Made by a program: the position numbers and the translations under genes. Below, piece after piece: positions 27,199 through 37,749 of a stretch of DNA of 64,000 nt. Origin of the DNA: Nocardia carnea NBRC 14403. Its GTDB lineage: Bacteria; Actinomycetota; Actinomycetes; Mycobacteriales; Mycobacteriaceae. Under the pieces are notes generated by a model. The model was not told the DNA's origin. It worked only from the letters and a program-made list of their open reading frames with translations, and searched no databases. The DNA lies in contig NZ_BAFV01000018.1 of the NCBI RefSeq assembly GCF_000308515.1, positions 179,846 to 243,845 on the forward strand. Reading direction: 5' to 3'. Each line of letters begins with the position of its first letter. Positions within the stretch are counted from its first letter, which is position 1.

Positions 27199-27314
27199 GG
27201 TTTTGGCCCGTCCCTGCTGTCAGTGCTCGATGCGATGCGGCGCAGCCGCGAGCATCGAGTGCTGACAGCAGGGACCAAGGGGGGCCAAAACCCCGCGCCG
27301 ACGGAGTCGGCGCC
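27174..27314. repeat. Structured repeat element, copy 1 (long nested hairpin plus second hairpin)
   Basis: After a flank reading GCCGAGTTCAGCGAGGCC, an outer stem GGTTTTGGCCC (27199-27209) pairs with GGGCCAAAACC (27282-27292). Inside it a 24-base arm at 27210-27233 pairs with 27252-27275 at all but two positions. Directly after comes a perfect hairpin GCGCCGAC-GGA-GTCGGCGC (27295-27313). Copy 2 is at 59684-59822 with changed but still complementary stems. It ends seven bases before the stop codon of the transglycosylase gene and might also serve as its terminator. Confidence 0.85.
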
Positions 27315-27320
27315 AATAAC

Positions 27321-27953
27321 TCAGTACGCGCTGTTGACGTTGTCCATCGAGCCGTACTTGTGGGCGGCGTAGTTGCAGGCCGCCACGATGTTCGAGACCG
27401 GGTTCCAGACGTCGAACGGGGTGCCGGCTACGTGGTACGCGGCGAAGGTGGGGTCGATCACCTGGAGCAGGCCCTTGGAGGGGATGCCCGCGATGGCGTT
27501 CGAGTCCCAGAGGTTGATGGCGCCGGGGTTACCCGAGGATTCGCGCAGGATGTTGCGCTGGATGCCTTCGTAGCTGCCCGGGATGCCGTTCGCGTGCATG
27601 ACGTCGAGGGCCTGGCGGATCCAGCCGTCGAGGTTGTTGGGGTAGACCGGGGCGGGAGCCGGTGCCGGTGCGGGGGCGGGCGCCGGGGCCGGCGCGGGAG
27701 CCGGGGCGGGTGCGGGAGCCGGGGCCGGTGCGGCGGCGGCAGGCTCCACCTTCGGTGCGGGGGCTGCTGCTGCGACCTCGGCCACGGCAGGCTTCTGCTC
27801 GGCGACCATCGCGACCTTGGTGGGCGCGCTGTTGTCGGCCATGGAGACCGCGGAGGACGCGGTGACGGCGACGACACCGGCAGTGGCGAGCACAAAGCCC
27901 ATCGCTTCGCGTTTGGTGCGACGGCGCAGGCTGGAGAAACGGTGGTTGTACAT
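27321..27953 (-). CDS. Secreted transglycosylase (SLT/Rpf-like lysozyme fold) with Pro-Ala linker
   Basis: 210 residues from the ATG at 27953, with AAGGA upstream. A basic N-terminus (YNHRFSSLRRRTKREAM) and hydrophobic stretch (GFVLATAGVVAVTASSAVSM) form a signal peptide. A region of about 50 residues of alternating Pro-Ala is a cell-wall-spanning linker. The C-terminal domain contains NILRESSGNPGAINLWD, where the glutamate is the expected catalytic acid, then IPSKGLLQVIDPTFAAYH and AACNYAAHKYGSMD. It resembles actinobacterial soluble lytic transglycosylases that cleave peptidoglycan glycan strands. The gene has an unusually long upstream region (27954-28686), shared with the divergent oxidoreductase, containing hairpins and a terminator-like element. 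Confidence 0.87.
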   Translation of the reverse strand: MYNHRFSSLRRRTKREAMGFVLATAGVVAVTASSAVSMADNSAPTKVAMVAEQKPAVAEVAAAAPAPKVEPAAAAPAPAPAPAPAPAPAPAPAPAPAPAPAPVYPNNLDGWIRQALDVMHANGIPGSYEGIQRNILRESSGNPGAINLWDSNAIAGIPSKGLLQVIDPTFAAYHVAGTPFDVWNPVSNIVAACNYAAHKYGSMDNVNSAY

Positions 27954-28250
27954 GAGCGGATTCGGTCCTTGATCGGTCTCGGGATCCGGCCCGGTTCGGG
28001 CAGCACGGATCTTCGGTGGCGACCGGTGGGTCGCGACCTGAAAACATGACTGTGCTGTTGTCGGGTTTTGTTGTGTGACACCGAACGCAGGCCGGTTCGG
28101 GTCCGGAAGGCGCATCCGCGGTGCCGGGTGGTTTCCCGGGCCGCCGCGCCGGCGGATCTCCACCTCCCGGTGGAGTAGAGTGGTTCGGGTTCGGCCGTCG
28201 CCATACCGTGTCGGTATTCATCTACGGCGCTGTGCCGGGCTGGTCCGGCC

Positions 28251-28313
28251 GGTTGTTTCCAACCCGGCGTTCACAATCTCGCGGAGCAGTCGAACCTCAG
28301 GTCGTTTCCGACC
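28251..28313 (-). other. Two matching small hairpins with GAAA loops (minus-strand RNA)
   Basis: On the minus strand, GGTCG-GAAA-CGACC (28313-28300) and GGTTG-GAAA-CAACC (28264-28251) are two five-pair stems with the same GNRA-type tetraloop, 35 bases apart; the central base pair differs but still pairs. They lie in the 733-bp gene-free stretch upstream of the transglycosylase gene and would be in its leader if transcription starts far upstream. As DNA they could instead be paired operator sites. Confidence 0.4.
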
Positions 28314-28363
28314 GGATCTCAGAATGGTCACGGCAGGTGAACAGCAGGTGAACGGAACCTGAG

Positions 28364-30726
<2,363 letters not shown>

Positions 30727-30830
30727 GCGTATACCGCAGGTCGCCTCGAACCGGATCGCGAAATTCCCTTTTTCCGAAAGGGGTTGCGCGGTAAGGTCTC
30801 GTCCTTGTGTCCGGACGAGGTGGGGTGAGA

Positions 30831-31658
30831 GTGCTCGCTGCCGTGGCCGATCTCACGGGATCTGTGCCCGTCTACTGGCGTCTGCTCGTGGCCGGGTTCC
30901 GGCGGCAGTGGCACTACAAACTGGCGATGTTCGCCGGACTGTTCACCAACTCCGTATTCGGATTCGTTCGCGCCTCGGTGATGGTCGCGGCCGTCGGCGC
31001 CACCGGCGGGTTCGCCGGATATGACGCCGGTAGCATCGGCGCCTATGTCTGGATCTCGCAGGGTCTCCTCGGTAGCCTGCAGTTCTTGTCCGCGGAACAC
31101 GAACTCGGCGAACGGATCCGCTCCGGGGATATCGTCGTCGATTTCCTGCGGCCCGTCGATGTCCAGCTGAGCAATCTCGCCACCGATCTCGGACGAGGCC
31201 TCTGCGCCTTGATCCCGCGCCTGGTGCCGAGCCTGCTCATCGGTTCGCTCACCTTCGGCCTGATGCTGCCCGGTACGCCGGCGTCCTATCTACTCGGTGC
31301 CCTGAGCCTCCTGCTGGGGATCGCGATTTCCTGCCTGGCTCTGTTCGCGTTGACCACGGTGGGTTTCTGGGTGGTGGAAACCCGCGGTATCCGAACCCTC
31401 TACCAGACCTGCGGGCCCTTTCTCGCGGGCCTCTTCGTTCCGGTGCACGTCTTCCCGGATTGGTTGAAGACATTCGCCAACGCGACGCCCTTCCCGTCGA
31501 TGCTGCAGGTGCCGGTGGATGTGCTGTCCGGACGGGTCGTCGGCTGGGCCGCGGTGCAGGTGGTCGGAACGCAGATCTTCTGGCTGCTGGCCGTGGGCGC
31601 GCTGGGGCGTGTACTGCTGGCGGCGGGCAGGCAGAAGATGGAGGTCCAGGGTGGTTGA
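30831..31658 (+). CDS. ABC-2 exporter permease, first subunit (DUF990/COG4587-like)
   Basis: About 275 residues with six hydrophobic segments. It contains FRRQWHYKLAMFAGLFTNSVFGF, then GYDAGSIGAYVWISQGLLG and ERIRSGDIVVDFLRPVDVQ, features of the ABC-2 permease pairs found with DUF990 proteins. I chose the GTG at 30831 because GAGGTGGGG precedes it; the GTG at 30807 would add eight residues. It overlaps the next gene by eight bases, so the two are probably translationally coupled. With the second permease and the ATPase it makes a complete three-gene exporter. The substrate is unknown. Confidence 0.84.
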   Translation: MLAAVADLTGSVPVYWRLLVAGFRRQWHYKLAMFAGLFTNSVFGFVRASVMVAAVGATGGFAGYDAGSIGAYVWISQGLLGSLQFLSAEHELGERIRSGDIVVDFLRPVDVQLSNLATDLGRGLCALIPRLVPSLLIGSLTFGLMLPGTPASYLLGALSLLLGIAISCLALFALTTVGFWVVETRGIRTLYQTCGPFLAGLFVPVHVFPDWLKTFANATPFPSMLQVPVDVLSGRVVGWAAVQVVGTQIFWLLAVGALGRVLLAAGRQKMEVQGG

Positions 31659-32499
31659 GACCGCACTGTCCGCCATACCGCGGCGGCCCGGCCCCGCCGG
31701 ATCCCGCTGGGCGCCGTACGCCGCGGTGCTGAATTCGCGCATCCGGGCGCAGCGTTCGTACCGGCTGTCCTTCGCCGGCGAAATCCTGGCGGCGACGCTG
31801 CTGGGTCTCGTGGAATTCGCCGAGGTATGGCTGATCTTCCGGCAGGCAAAAGTGCTGGGCGGCCTGGATATGGATGCCGCGCTCCTGCTGTTCGGGCTCA
31901 GCAATCTCGCGTTCGCCTCGGCCCAGCTCGTCTGCGGTCATCTGGACAAGCTGCCCACCCTGATCCGGCTCGGGATGTTCGATATCTATCATCTGCGCCC
32001 GCAGCCGGTGCTGTTACAGCTGATCACCAGCGATTTCTCGCTGCGCCGGCTGGCACGGGGCGGTGTCGCCCTGATCGTGCTGGCAGCCGGGTTGGTGCGC
32101 AACGATATCGAATGGTCCGTGGGCACGGTGGTGCTGCTTGCGCTGACCGTCGTCAGCGGCGCAGTCCTGTTCGCGGGCCTGTTCGTGGTGGCCGCGGGCT
32201 GCCAGTTCTTCCTGATCGACGGCGCGGAGCTGACCAACAGCTTCACCTACGGCGGATCCTTCGCGGCAACCCAGCCCGCCTCGGTGTTCCCCACTCCACT
32301 GCGGATCCTGTTCTGCGTCGCGATACCGGTCGCCTTCACTGCCTACTTTCCGACGCTGGCCGTCCTGGGGCTACCGGGTCCGGACGGGCTACCGTCCTGG
32401 CTCGCCTGGTGCGTACCGCTGGCGGCGGGCTGGGCGTGGCTGCTGGCGGCGGTGATGTGGCGACTGGGCACCCGGCACTATCAGAGCGGCGGTGGATGA
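31651..32499 (+). CDS. ABC-2 exporter permease, second subunit (DUF990/COG3694-like)
   Basis: 282 residues from a GTG at 31651, with GGAGG upstream inside the previous gene. Six helices are predicted; the motifs NSRIRAQRSYRLSFAGEI, FDIYHLRPQPVLLQLITSDF and NSFTYGGSFAATQPASVFP fit the second permease of this exporter type. It starts inside the end of the first permease gene and ends 15 bases before the ATPase gene: a tight operon. The two permeases probably form a heterodimer. Confidence 0.84.
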   Translation: MVETALSAIPRRPGPAGSRWAPYAAVLNSRIRAQRSYRLSFAGEILAATLLGLVEFAEVWLIFRQAKVLGGLDMDAALLLFGLSNLAFASAQLVCGHLDKLPTLIRLGMFDIYHLRPQPVLLQLITSDFSLRRLARGGVALIVLAAGLVRNDIEWSVGTVVLLALTVVSGAVLFAGLFVVAAGCQFFLIDGAELTNSFTYGGSFAATQPASVFPTPLRILFCVAIPVAFTAYFPTLAVLGLPGPDGLPSWLAWCVPLAAGWAWLLAAVMWRLGTRHYQSGGG

Positions 32500-32514
32500 G
32501 ATGGGAGATCGGTG

Positions 32515-33495
32515 ATGGCCGGGGCGGATTCGATCATCGAAGTCGAGGAACTGACGCGAGAGTTCGTCAGGTACCGGCGCGACGGCACCTGGCGGCGGCC
32601 CAGGCGTGAGGTCGTCACGGCGGTGGACGCGATGAGCTTCCGGGTCGAACGGGGCGCGGCGGTCGGCTATATCGGTGCCAACGGGGCCGGGAAATCGACC
32701 ACCATCAAGATGCTCGCCGGCATCCTCGTGCCCACTTCCGGCACGGTGCGCACCTGCGGGCTGGAACCGATCCGGCGGCGCCGGGAACTGGCCGGCCGGA
32801 TCGGTGTGGTGTTCGGGCAGCGCTCTCAGCTGTGGTGGGACCTGCCGCTGCGCGAATCGTTCACGATCCTGGCCGCCATCCACCGCTTGGATCCCGTGGC
32901 CGGCCGGGCTCGTACCGCGGAACTGGTCGACCAACTGGAAATGGGGGACACCCTCGATACACCCGTCCGGCAGTTGTCGCTGGGGCAGCGGATGCGCGCC
33001 GAGATCGCGGCGGCGCTGCTGCATTCCCCGGAACTGATCGTGCTCGACGAGCCGACCATCGGCCTGGATGTCCTGTCCAAACAGCGGCTGCGCGAATTCC
33101 TGCGGGCCGAACGGCTCGAACGGGGCACCACACTATTGCTCACCACACACGATATGGGGGATATCGAGCGGCTCTGCGATCGCGTACTGGTGGTGGACCA
33201 CGGGCGGCTCGCCTACGACGGGTCGCTGCCCGGCCTGGGCGCGATGGTGGGTGCACAGCGGGTTCTGATCGTCGATCTCACGATGCCGGCGCCGCCACTG
33301 CGCGATCTACCCGAGGTGCAGTTACTCGGCTGCGAAGCAGACGGAATGCGGCAGCGGCTCGCCTTCGACGCCGATACCACCACCGCCGCGCAGCTACTGG
33401 CCGAGGTCTCGGCTCGCGCCGAGGTTCGTGATCTGTCCATCGAAGAACCCGATATCGAGGACATCGTGCGGCGGCTGTACGAAACCGCTCGCTGA
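32515..33495 (+). CDS. ABC exporter ATP-binding protein of the two-permease (DUF990) system
   Basis: 326 residues. Walker A is GANGAGKSTT, the Q-loop region is VVFGQRSQLWWDLP (typical of this ATPase subgroup), the signature is QLSLGQRMRAEIAAALLH, Walker B is LIVLDEPTIGLD, and the H-loop is LLTTHDMGDIE. The signature has S-L-G-Q in place of SGGQ, which is normal in this subgroup. The ATG at 32515 follows GGGAG; an overlapping GTG lies three bases earlier. A C-terminal domain of about 80 residues is the usual regulatory tail. It ends at a strong hairpin (33500-33535), the operon end. Confidence 0.9.
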   Translation: MAGADSIIEVEELTREFVRYRRDGTWRRPRREVVTAVDAMSFRVERGAAVGYIGANGAGKSTTIKMLAGILVPTSGTVRTCGLEPIRRRRELAGRIGVVFGQRSQLWWDLPLRESFTILAAIHRLDPVAGRARTAELVDQLEMGDTLDTPVRQLSLGQRMRAEIAAALLHSPELIVLDEPTIGLDVLSKQRLREFLRAERLERGTTLLLTTHDMGDIERLCDRVLVVDHGRLAYDGSLPGLGAMVGAQRVLIVDLTMPAPPLRDLPEVQLLGCEADGMRQRLAFDADTTTAAQLLAEVSARAEVRDLSIEEPDIEDIVRRLYETAR

Positions 33496-33499
33496 AACA

Positions 33500-33535
33500 G
33501 TCGAGGCGCCGGTCCCGGGGGACCGGCGCCTCGAC
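33500..33535. terminator. 16-bp hairpin terminator after the ABC operon
   Basis: GTCGAGGCGCCGGTCC and its reverse complement flank a four-base loop. It serves the convergent ABC operon (+) and L,D-transpeptidase (-). Confidence 0.88.
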
Positions 33536-33600
33536 GCTGCGGTACATGGATGGGGGACGGCTCTGCGGGTCACACTTCGCTACCCACTCCGCCCGAGTTC

Positions 33601-34806
33601 TCACATCTCCGCGTTGCCGGCCTTCCATTCCGGCCACGGGATGTTCCAGTCACCCAGACCGTCGACCCCGGACAGGGTGCCGCCCACCGTGTTCTTCACG
33701 ATCGCGAGATCGCCGCGTTTGGCGTTGTTGAACACCCATTGGGCATCGGCCGGGCTCAGATTCAGACAACCGTGACTGGTGTTCGTATTGCCCTGGGCGC
33801 CCAGCGACCACGGCGCCGAATGGAAAAAGATCCCGCTGTAGGACATCCGGGTGGCCCACTCCACATCGGTGCGATAGCCGTCGGCCGAGTTCACCGCGAC
33901 CCCGTACGTGGAGGAATCCATCACCATCTCCGCGTGCTTGTCGGCGATGATGTAGATGCCGTTGTCGGTGGGAGTGTCGGCCTTGCCCATGGATGTCGGC
34001 ATCGTGCGGATGACCTGGCCGTTGCGCTCCACCGTCACCATCTTGGTGTTGTCGTCGGCGGTGAAGATCACCGCGTCACCCACCACGAAATGCGAGTGGA
34101 TATCGTTCTGGCCGTACAGGCCGTTGCCGAGATCCTTGCCGTAGACGTTCACATCGATGTTCACCCGGGTGCCGGGCGCCCAGAAATGTTCGGGCCGCCA
34201 CCGGACCTCGCGGCTGTTCACCCAGTAGAAGGCGCCCTCCACCGGCGGTTCGGTCCTGATGGTGATGGCGTCCTGCGCGGCCTTGCGGTCGGGGATGTTC
34301 TCGTCGAACTGGATCGCCACGGGCTGGCCGACCCCGACGACTTCGCCCTCACCGGGGGTGAGGTACGGCTTGGTGACATTGCCGGGCGCCGTGGTGGTGA
34401 AGCTCATACCGGCGGTGGCTGCGCCACCGAGGCCGATGGACCTGGCCTGCAGACGGTAGGTCTTGCTGTAGCCGAGGGCTTCGGTGGTCGCCCAGCTGCG
34501 GCCGTCTTCCGAAAGCTTCCCGGCCACCGGCTGGTTCTCCGGATTCAGCAGAGTCACATCGGTGAACAAACCGTCGCTGATCTCGAACTTCATCGGAGTC
34601 GCCGGAGAAACGCCGATATCGCCGTCCTTGACGGGAGCGACCAGTTTGGGCTTGATGAGTTCGGTGATGGGGTTGCGGTCGATGGCTACGGTGCCCTCCG
34701 CTGCCTCCGACGAAGAACATCCGGTCAACACCATCGCCAGTAAGGCGACCAGGACCATCGGTCCGAAAACCCAACCGATCGGCCTGCGCCGACCACCTAT
34801 ACGCAT
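33601..34806 (-). CDS. L,D-transpeptidase lipoprotein (LdtMt2-like, YkuD domain)
   Basis: 401 residues. The signal peptide ends in a lipobox, VLTGC, so the protein is probably lipid-anchored outside the membrane. Two immunoglobulin-like domains follow (VAPVKDGDIGVSPATPM onward; TKPYLTPGEGEVVGVGQPVA onward), then the YkuD catalytic domain with GIFFHSAPW and SHGCLNLSPADA, catalytic cysteine near residue 349. These enzymes make 3-3 peptidoglycan cross-links and resist most penicillins but not carbapenems. Length and architecture match mycobacterial LdtB. It is transcribed alone, converging with the ABC operon; 307 bp separate its start from tRNA-Lys. Confidence 0.93.
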   Translation of the reverse strand: MRIGGRRRPIGWVFGPMVLVALLAMVLTGCSSSEAAEGTVAIDRNPITELIKPKLVAPVKDGDIGVSPATPMKFEISDGLFTDVTLLNPENQPVAGKLSEDGRSWATTEALGYSKTYRLQARSIGLGGAATAGMSFTTTAPGNVTKPYLTPGEGEVVGVGQPVAIQFDENIPDRKAAQDAITIRTEPPVEGAFYWVNSREVRWRPEHFWAPGTRVNIDVNVYGKDLGNGLYGQNDIHSHFVVGDAVIFTADDNTKMVTVERNGQVIRTMPTSMGKADTPTDNGIYIIADKHAEMVMDSSTYGVAVNSADGYRTDVEWATRMSYSGIFFHSAPWSLGAQGNTNTSHGCLNLSPADAQWVFNNAKRGDLAIVKNTVGGTLSGVDGLGDWNIPWPEWKAGNAEM

Positions 34807-35056
34807 ATCAACCCCGTTTCAAGTCCCGGCACACCCGCTACGCGCCGATGGCTTCGGATCCGACCGATTACTGCTCACCTCGACCCACCGCAGCGGCGGG
34901 ATCGGTCGAGACCACGTCCAACATTCTGCCAGCCGTGCCGAAGTGATCCCAACCGTCGAGCATCGCTTCCGGCTCCGGTGGCCCACCTACACATAGGGTT
35001 CGGCCTGCCGTTTGTTACGGCGTCGTCCGGCTCACACCCGGCCGACTCGGTATCGA

Positions 35057-35086
35057 TTTCACTTCTGCGGCCCGGGCCTGTTAATG
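35057..35086 (+). promoter_or_regulatory. Possible promoter of tRNA-Lys
   Basis: TTTCAC and TTAATG are 18 bases apart, with the tRNA starting 28 bases later. The boxes are weak matches to the housekeeping consensus. The rest of 34807-35113 shows nothing I can name. Confidence 0.35.
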
Positions 35087-35113
35087 TCTGTCCCGCACCG
35101 CACGACGGGGCAT

Positions 35114-35189
<76 letters not shown>

Positions 35190-35620
35190 CCACCACAATT
35201 TCCGAACCTCGAGTTCGACACTCGCCAATTTTCGGGCAAAGTCCCAGCTCCCGCTGTATGCGCCGACTGCCTGCCGAATTCCGTTGATCTTCCTTGCGCG
35301 CGGCCCTGCGTCCGCTCACCGGTGTTCCGGACGTACTTTCCGCGATCAGCCAAAACCACCACCGCCTCACCGCTGTTCGCCGTCGACAAACGTGCCTACC
35401 GATACAACGCGGATGTGGATTCCGCCACAAGGACACCGCGCCGGGCGTAACTGATTTGCATCACCTTCGATCCCGGAAGGTGGCCGGACGCTCGCTACTC
35501 GGAGCCCGGGTCGGGTTCGCCGGGATCCATTACTGTGCTCACCATGAGTGAGCCCGGCCCGGTGACGGTAGCGGAGCGTGACCACGCCGGTTCCCGGCTC
35601 GTATGCCCGGCGGGAGCAGT

Positions 35621-36952
35621 ATGAGCACCGTGGCGGCCACGGCCGGGCGGGCGCGGGTGGCAGCCTGGGGCCTCTGGGACTGGGGATCGGCCGCCTTCAA
35701 CGCCGTGATCGCCACGTTCGTTTTCGCCGTCTACCTCACCGATAGCGTGGGCGATGATCTGCCCGGCGATATCTCCGCCAGCGCATGGCTTGGCTGGGCG
35801 CTGGGGATCGCCGGTTTGCTGGTCGCCCTGACCGCGCCGGTCATCGGGCAGCGTTTCGACGCGACCGCGAATCGCAAACGTTCACTGGCGATCATGACCG
35901 CGGTCGTGGTCGGCCTGATGGCCGCCATGTTCTTCGTTCGTGACGAATATCACTACCTGTGGCTGGGGCTGGTGCTGCTGGCACTCGGCCATGTTTTCTT
36001 CGAGCTTTCGACCGTGCCCTACAACGCCATGCTGCGCCAGGTGTCCACACCGGCCACCGTCGGCCGGGTTTCCGGTTTCGGCTGGGCAATGGGGTACTTC
36101 GGTGGCATCGTCCTGCTGCTGATCTGCTACGTCGGTTTCATCTCCGGCGACGGCGACGAACGTGGCCTGCTGGGTGTCGGCACCGAGGACGGGCTGAACA
36201 TCCGGCTGGTGGTGGTCTTGGCAGCGGTCTGGTTCGCGGTATTCGCGCTGCCGGTGTTCTTCGCCGTCCCGGAGGTGCCCCGCACCGGCGCCGACCCGGG
36301 TGCCGCCACGGCGGGATTCTTCGGCTCGTACCGGGTGCTGTGGCGCGATCTGCGCGAACTCTGGGCGCTGGACCGCCGGGTGATCTGGTTCCTGCTCGCC
36401 AGCGCGGTCTTCCGGGACGGGCTCGCCGGCGTTTTCGCCTTCGGGGCGGTCCTGGCTGTGCAGGTGTACGGGATCAGCGATTCCGATGTCCTGCTGTTCG
36501 GTATCGGTGCCAACGTCGTCGCTGCCCTGGGCGCGATCGTGGCCGGCCGGTTCGACGACTCGGTGGGACCGAAACGGGTGATTGTGGTCTCGCTGGCCGG
36601 CACGGTGGTGTGCGGTACCGCGCTACTGCTCGTATCCGGGCCCGCGATGTTCTGGATCTTCGGCTTGGCCCTGACGCTGTTCGTCGGTCCCGCGCAGGCC
36701 TCCGCGCGTTCTTTCCTGACCCGGTTGACGCCGCCGGGGCGGGAAGGTCAGCTGTTCGGGCTCTACACCACCACGGGCCGGGCTGCCTCGTTCCTGTCGC
36801 CGACCCTGTTCGGTCTGTTCGTCTGGGCTTTCGACGCGGATCGGGCGGGTATCGCCGGGTTGCTGGTGGTGCTCGGTGCCGGGCTGATCGCGGTGCTGCT
36901 GGTTGCCGCGCCCGAGCGTGAGCAGAAAACTGCGCCCGCAGTGACCGGGTAG
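35621..36952 (+). CDS. MFS transporter, Atg22/UMF1-like
   Basis: 443 residues with about 12 helices. The N-terminus WGLWDWGSAAFNAVIATFVF and the motif HVFFELSTVPYNAMLRQVST, followed by GRVSGFGWAMGYFGGI, are typical of the vacuole-effluxer (Atg22-like) MFS branch, whose fungal members export amino acids; bacterial substrates are unknown. The ATG at 35621 has GGGAG five bases upstream; an ATG at 35603 is possible. It converges with the TetR gene at 36964 with 11 bp between them. Confidence 0.85.
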   Translation: MSTVAATAGRARVAAWGLWDWGSAAFNAVIATFVFAVYLTDSVGDDLPGDISASAWLGWALGIAGLLVALTAPVIGQRFDATANRKRSLAIMTAVVVGLMAAMFFVRDEYHYLWLGLVLLALGHVFFELSTVPYNAMLRQVSTPATVGRVSGFGWAMGYFGGIVLLLICYVGFISGDGDERGLLGVGTEDGLNIRLVVVLAAVWFAVFALPVFFAVPEVPRTGADPGAATAGFFGSYRVLWRDLRELWALDRRVIWFLLASAVFRDGLAGVFAFGAVLAVQVYGISDSDVLLFGIGANVVAALGAIVAGRFDDSVGPKRVIVVSLAGTVVCGTALLLVSGPAMFWIFGLALTLFVGPAQASARSFLTRLTPPGREGQLFGLYTTTGRAASFLSPTLFGLFVWAFDADRAGIAGLLVVLGAGLIAVLLVAAPEREQKTAPAVTG

Positions 36953-36963
36953 GACTCTCGCGG

Positions 36964-37599
36964 TCAGGGTTTCCAGACGCCCATACCGAGGGCGATGAGC
37001 CGGACCTGCGCGATCGTGCGCTCGATGATCGGCTGCTGTTCGCGCGGTGGGGCGGAGACGTAGTCGGCGATACCGTCGGTCACGGTCGCGACCAGTAGGT
37101 CGGCCGCCACCTCCAGATGGTCCGGAGACCAGGAGTCCAGCGCCGGCACCCGAGAGAGATCGGCCACGAGTTCTCGCACGATCAGTTGCAGTTCGAGTGC
37201 GATCGCCGTGCGCAGGGCCGCGCTACCGCCGCGCTGCTCCCGGATCAGGAAACCGAACAGCTCCCGTTTGGCGGCGACCTCGCCGAAGACGAAGCGCACG
37301 GTTTCCGACAGCCGCGCATCCGGGGTCCGGCGCAACTGCCGCAGGGCCAGTCGCAAGGCCTGCACACCTTCGTCGACGAGAGTGGCGCCGAGGTCTTCGA
37401 GTGAGGCGAAATGCCGGTAGAAGGCGGTCGGCACGATACCGGCGGAGCGGGCGATCTCGCGCAGGCTCAACGCGCCGAAACCGCGCTCGGCGGCGAGCGC
37501 GAGGGTGCCGTCGAGCAGGGCCTGCCGGGTGCGCTCCTTGCGCTCGACACGGCTCGCTCCCTGATCGGTCATTTCAGTGAGCATACAGCCGTTCACCAT
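36964..37599 (-). CDS. TetR-family regulator divergent from the desaturase operon
   Basis: 211 residues. The DNA-binding domain is RQALLDGTLALAAERGFGAL, then SLREIARSAGIVPTAFYRHF, and the C-terminal half continues ELFGFLIREQRGGSAALRTA. I chose the ATG at 37599 because GGAGAAG lies six bases before it; ATGs at 37584 and 37572 lack such a site. It is divergent from the reductase/desaturase genes, separated by 150 bp carrying an imperfect palindrome. The arrangement recalls DesT of Pseudomonas, a TetR protein that senses acyl-CoA saturation and controls a desaturase operon. That role is inferred from position, not from sequence. Confidence 0.87.
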   Translation of the reverse strand: MVNGCMLTEMTDQGASRVERKERTRQALLDGTLALAAERGFGALSLREIARSAGIVPTAFYRHFASLEDLGATLVDEGVQALRLALRQLRRTPDARLSETVRFVFGEVAAKRELFGFLIREQRGGSAALRTAIALELQLIVRELVADLSRVPALDSWSPDHLEVAADLLVATVTDGIADYVSAPPREQQPIIERTIAQVRLIALGMGVWKP

Positions 37600-37679
37600 T
37601 CGATCTTCTCCATCTTGTCGTCCGCGTCACACCGATTCCTGGTTGACAGTTCCGTCGGGGTATCCGGCTCACTAGTTGA

Positions 37680-37695
37680 GTGTACATTCGTGCAC
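37680..37695. promoter_or_regulatory. Imperfect palindrome upstream of the reductase gene
   Basis: GTGTAC-ATTC-GTGCAC (five of six arm positions pair), 54 bp before the reductase start at 37750. It is a candidate site for the divergent TetR protein. A TTGACA box lies just upstream at 37643-37648. Confidence 0.45.
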
Positions 37696-37749
37696 CGAAA
37701 CTGATCGAAGTTTCGTGACGCGACCGACAGACAGGGACGGAGAACTCCG

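Noticed and set aside
27022..27372. Possible small protein over the first structured repeat, with a related frame at 59642-59860
   Set aside because: Both translations share a GFGPSL...AGTKGGQNPAP pattern only because the DNA repeat is shared. The frame runs through hairpin arms and has no ribosome site; such products are probably spurious gene calls.
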